A stretch of 64,000 nucleotides of DNA. Source: Tricholoma matsutake. Its lineage: Eukaryota > Basidiomycota > Agaricomycetes > Agaricales > Tricholomataceae. The stretch spans positions 10,168,001 through 10,232,000 of the forward strand of contig AP026538.1 of NCBI GenBank assembly GCA_026075535.2. The letters run 5' to 3'. Within the stretch, counting starts at the first letter, position 1, and each line of letters starts with the position of its first letter. Position numbers and translations under genes: made by a program. The notes beneath the pieces were generated by a model. The model saw nothing but the letters and a program-made list of their open reading frames with translations. It ran no database searches and was not told the DNA's origin. Of this stretch, positions 62,144 through 64,000 are shown piece by piece.

Positions 62144-62886
62144 TAGGGTGTAGCACAGGTGACACCATGGGTTTCACTGGCAACACCACACCTGTCACCT
62201 TTGACACCATACCTGTACAAACACCATACCTGCAGGTACAGGTTATAAGCACAGGTTTTGTATGGTGTTTCAGAACTACAGTAGCACTTGAGTAACATGG
62301 CATAAACTATGTGTAGCTAAAACAAAGATAAGAGGTAGCTATACTAGAAAATTATCCAACTTTTTTATACTGCTTCAACACTTGAATCCACATATAAATT
62401 ATGATATAATGTTCAATTCTTTCACAAATCATCTGTCAACCTTTTTTATCCATCATGAAGAACACAAAGAAACTAGTCATTTGCTGCATTCTATCTGGGC
62501 AGAGTAGTTTTGGCATGAGAGGAGCAATTTTTGGAAGGAACACTTAAGGTCACCATACAAACTAACATCAACTTCACTGAATTACATCATTGTATGTCAT
62601 AAGATCCCACAGTACCAGGCAGATATATGTCTTAGCAGAGTGTAACAACAATTGATTCTCATAAAACTTAATAGAAATTCTTTTGACTCAAAGCAAAGAG
62701 CTCAGAAGAATTTTGGAACCACAAAACCTGATATGAAATATATCACAACTCACACCTGTGACAACCTGCAACACCATGAGTACAGGTGTGGTGTTGCCAC
62801 AGGTACAGATATAGAAACCCATACCTGCACCTGTGCTACCTGCAGGCAGAATACCACAGGTTCACCTGTACCTGTGCTACACCCTA
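62144..62886. mobile_element. H3: hAT-like MITE inside H2
   Basis: 743 bp, perfect 17-bp inverted ends TAGGGTGTAGCACAGGT. The 8-bp flanks are CCGGTTGC (62136-62143) and CCAGTTGC (62887-62894), again differing only at the CpG. The subterminal regions are rich in ACAGGT/ACCTGT motifs in both orientations. Non-coding. Confidence 0.88.
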
Positions 62887-62950
62887 CCAGTTGCCCCTCT
62901 TGGGGGTCAAAAAACTGGACTGAACTGGACCTTTAAACACTACCACTGCC

Positions 62951-64000
62951 TCTGCTTTGTCCACACCCACAGACACTGCTCCCATGCCCACCTCTTGCAA
63001 TGCCAAAGCCACAATGTAGCCAGAACAACACAAAATGGGTGCAAATGATTGCCCCTGCTTGCAGGGTGGATTGCAGTGCGACAAACCACAAGCGAACCAT
63101 GAGGAAAACACACACAATGGGAACAACACCCATGGGGGCCAGGCAACACAGGGCCAGAGCAACAACGAGGCAAGAAAGACAACAATGGGGTGGGAATGAC
63201 AAGGACAGGGGGAGATGACAAGGGCACAAATGACGAGGGCATGACGATGAAAGGAAAACAATGAACATGACAATGATGACAGCCAGGGAGTACAACAATG
63301 ACAGGATGGGGGGGGGGAAAATGGCAAGGAAACCCAAAAAAAAGGGCCCAAGAGATGTTGTCTCTTGGGCATCTGTGAGTTTTTTTTTTCTTTCATTTCA
63401 TTTTTTTGTTACTAAAAAACCTTTCCAGGGACCAGACAAGGACAATGAGGGGGGCGGGAATAGCATGCAGGACCCAGGAAGGCCAATGATGAGGAGAACA
63501 CAAGGAGAATGACAATGAACAACACACCAATGCCAACAATGACAGCCCAGCACCCACCCCCACCACTGCGAGCAACTGCTTGCAGGGTGGACTACAGGTG
63601 CTACAGATGATGGAAACGACACCACAGAGAACAAGGGGGCAGGGACAGTGGGAATGACCCAGGTAGACCAACAACAATGAACAAGGGGCAGGGGCAGGGG
63701 GAAGGGACGAGAATGATGAGAGCACACCCTACCGCAATGGTGGAAAGGGTAGGCAAAATGCGCTACGCACCCACCACCTTGCTGGAGAGCAAGGCAGCAG
63801 CCTGTTCATATTTGGTGGCCACCCCCCTCTACAATAGGGGGCTTTTCTTATTGTTTGTATGCCTGTCACTCATTTCGAGCGACAGTGATTTATTTTTTTT
63901 ATTTACATCTAATTTGTAAATAAATAACATTAATGATGTAGACTACTACTGCCATTCTGGCAGAGTGGTATAAATGTTTATGGTCACATGAAGAAAGTTG
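62951..64000. repeat. Low-complexity repeat related to the H1 interior
   Basis: GGGACAA/ACAATG-rich sequence with T-runs at 63381-63410 and the recurrent CTGCTTGCAGGGTGGA motif (63055-63070 and 63577-63592), shared with H1 (43671, about 44023, about 44464). No protein-like open frame. Confidence 0.5.

Larger units (their letters stand above)
60346..62942. mobile_element. H2: hAT-like non-autonomous element with insertions
   Basis: Inverted ends TAGTGTTTAAAGGTCCAGTT on both sides (20 bp), same family as H1. The 8-bp flanks are CCGCTGCC (60338-60345) and CCACTGCC (62943-62950), a TSD differing only at its CpG. It contains X2 (60652-61766), inverted minisatellite-like blocks and the smaller element H3. 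Confidence 0.88.

Noticed and set aside
62938..63725. Open frames rich in Ser/Pro/Cys near the right edge
   Set aside because: Low-complexity sequence in all frames, no conserved block, and shared with non-coding H1 interior.

Overview
This looks like transposon-rich, gene-poor chromatin of a mushroom-forming basidiomycete (Agaricomycetes). The basis is a Plavaka-type transposase, a JmjC-like protein and an OTT_1508-like deaminase of types known to be multicopy in this class, chromodomain Ty3/gypsy elements, a Tad1-like LINE and many very short GT-AG introns. No order or species can be named from the sequence. I see no prokaryotic or organellar features, rRNA, convincing tRNA or CRISPR. Almost nothing here looks like an intact host gene.

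Layout. 0.35-1.6 kb: degenerate hypothetical gene with a small exon/intron tandem duplication. 1.9-6.2 kb: decayed Plavaka transposase. 6.7-8.9 kb: broken member of a multicopy hypothetical family. 8.9-19.0 kb: a pair of ~1.42 kb inverted repeats enclosing a JmjC-like pseudogene and a deaminase-like gene. 19.4-39.3 kb: Ty3/gypsy element A (minus strand), carrying a solo-LTR-like insertion (X1) and a LINE, the LINE itself carrying a second gypsy element (B). 41.2-58.4 kb: a two-gene PIF/Harbinger transposon split by a hAT-like non-autonomous element (H1) and by gypsy element C, which holds a younger copy of its own family (D). 58.4-59.5 kb: LRR-like pseudogene. 60.3-62.9 kb: hAT-like element H2 with nested X2 and H3. 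The rest is low-complexity repeat.

The nests can be taken apart using target-site duplications: ACAAT (A), a 13-bp site (LINE), CCCAC (B), TTA (Harbinger), CTTCCAGG (H1), GCCAG (C), ATATG (D), and CCGCTGCC/CCACTGCC and CCGGTTGC/CCAGTTGC (H2, H3). After subtraction, A, C, D, B and the LINE are each about 6.0-6.3 kb and the Harbinger is about 3.0 kb.

The strongest biological signal is how these elements died. LINE ORF2 (1320 codons) and D pol (1275 codons) are each open in one frame from end to end, apart from 18 internal stops, all 18 of them TGA. At several sites sister copies carry CGA, CAA and TGA in the same position, and LTR pairs and TSDs differ mostly at CpG. This is the footprint of CpG transitions on both strands, as expected from cytosine methylation of repeats. 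Copy A also carries an in-frame tandem duplication of its chromodomain.
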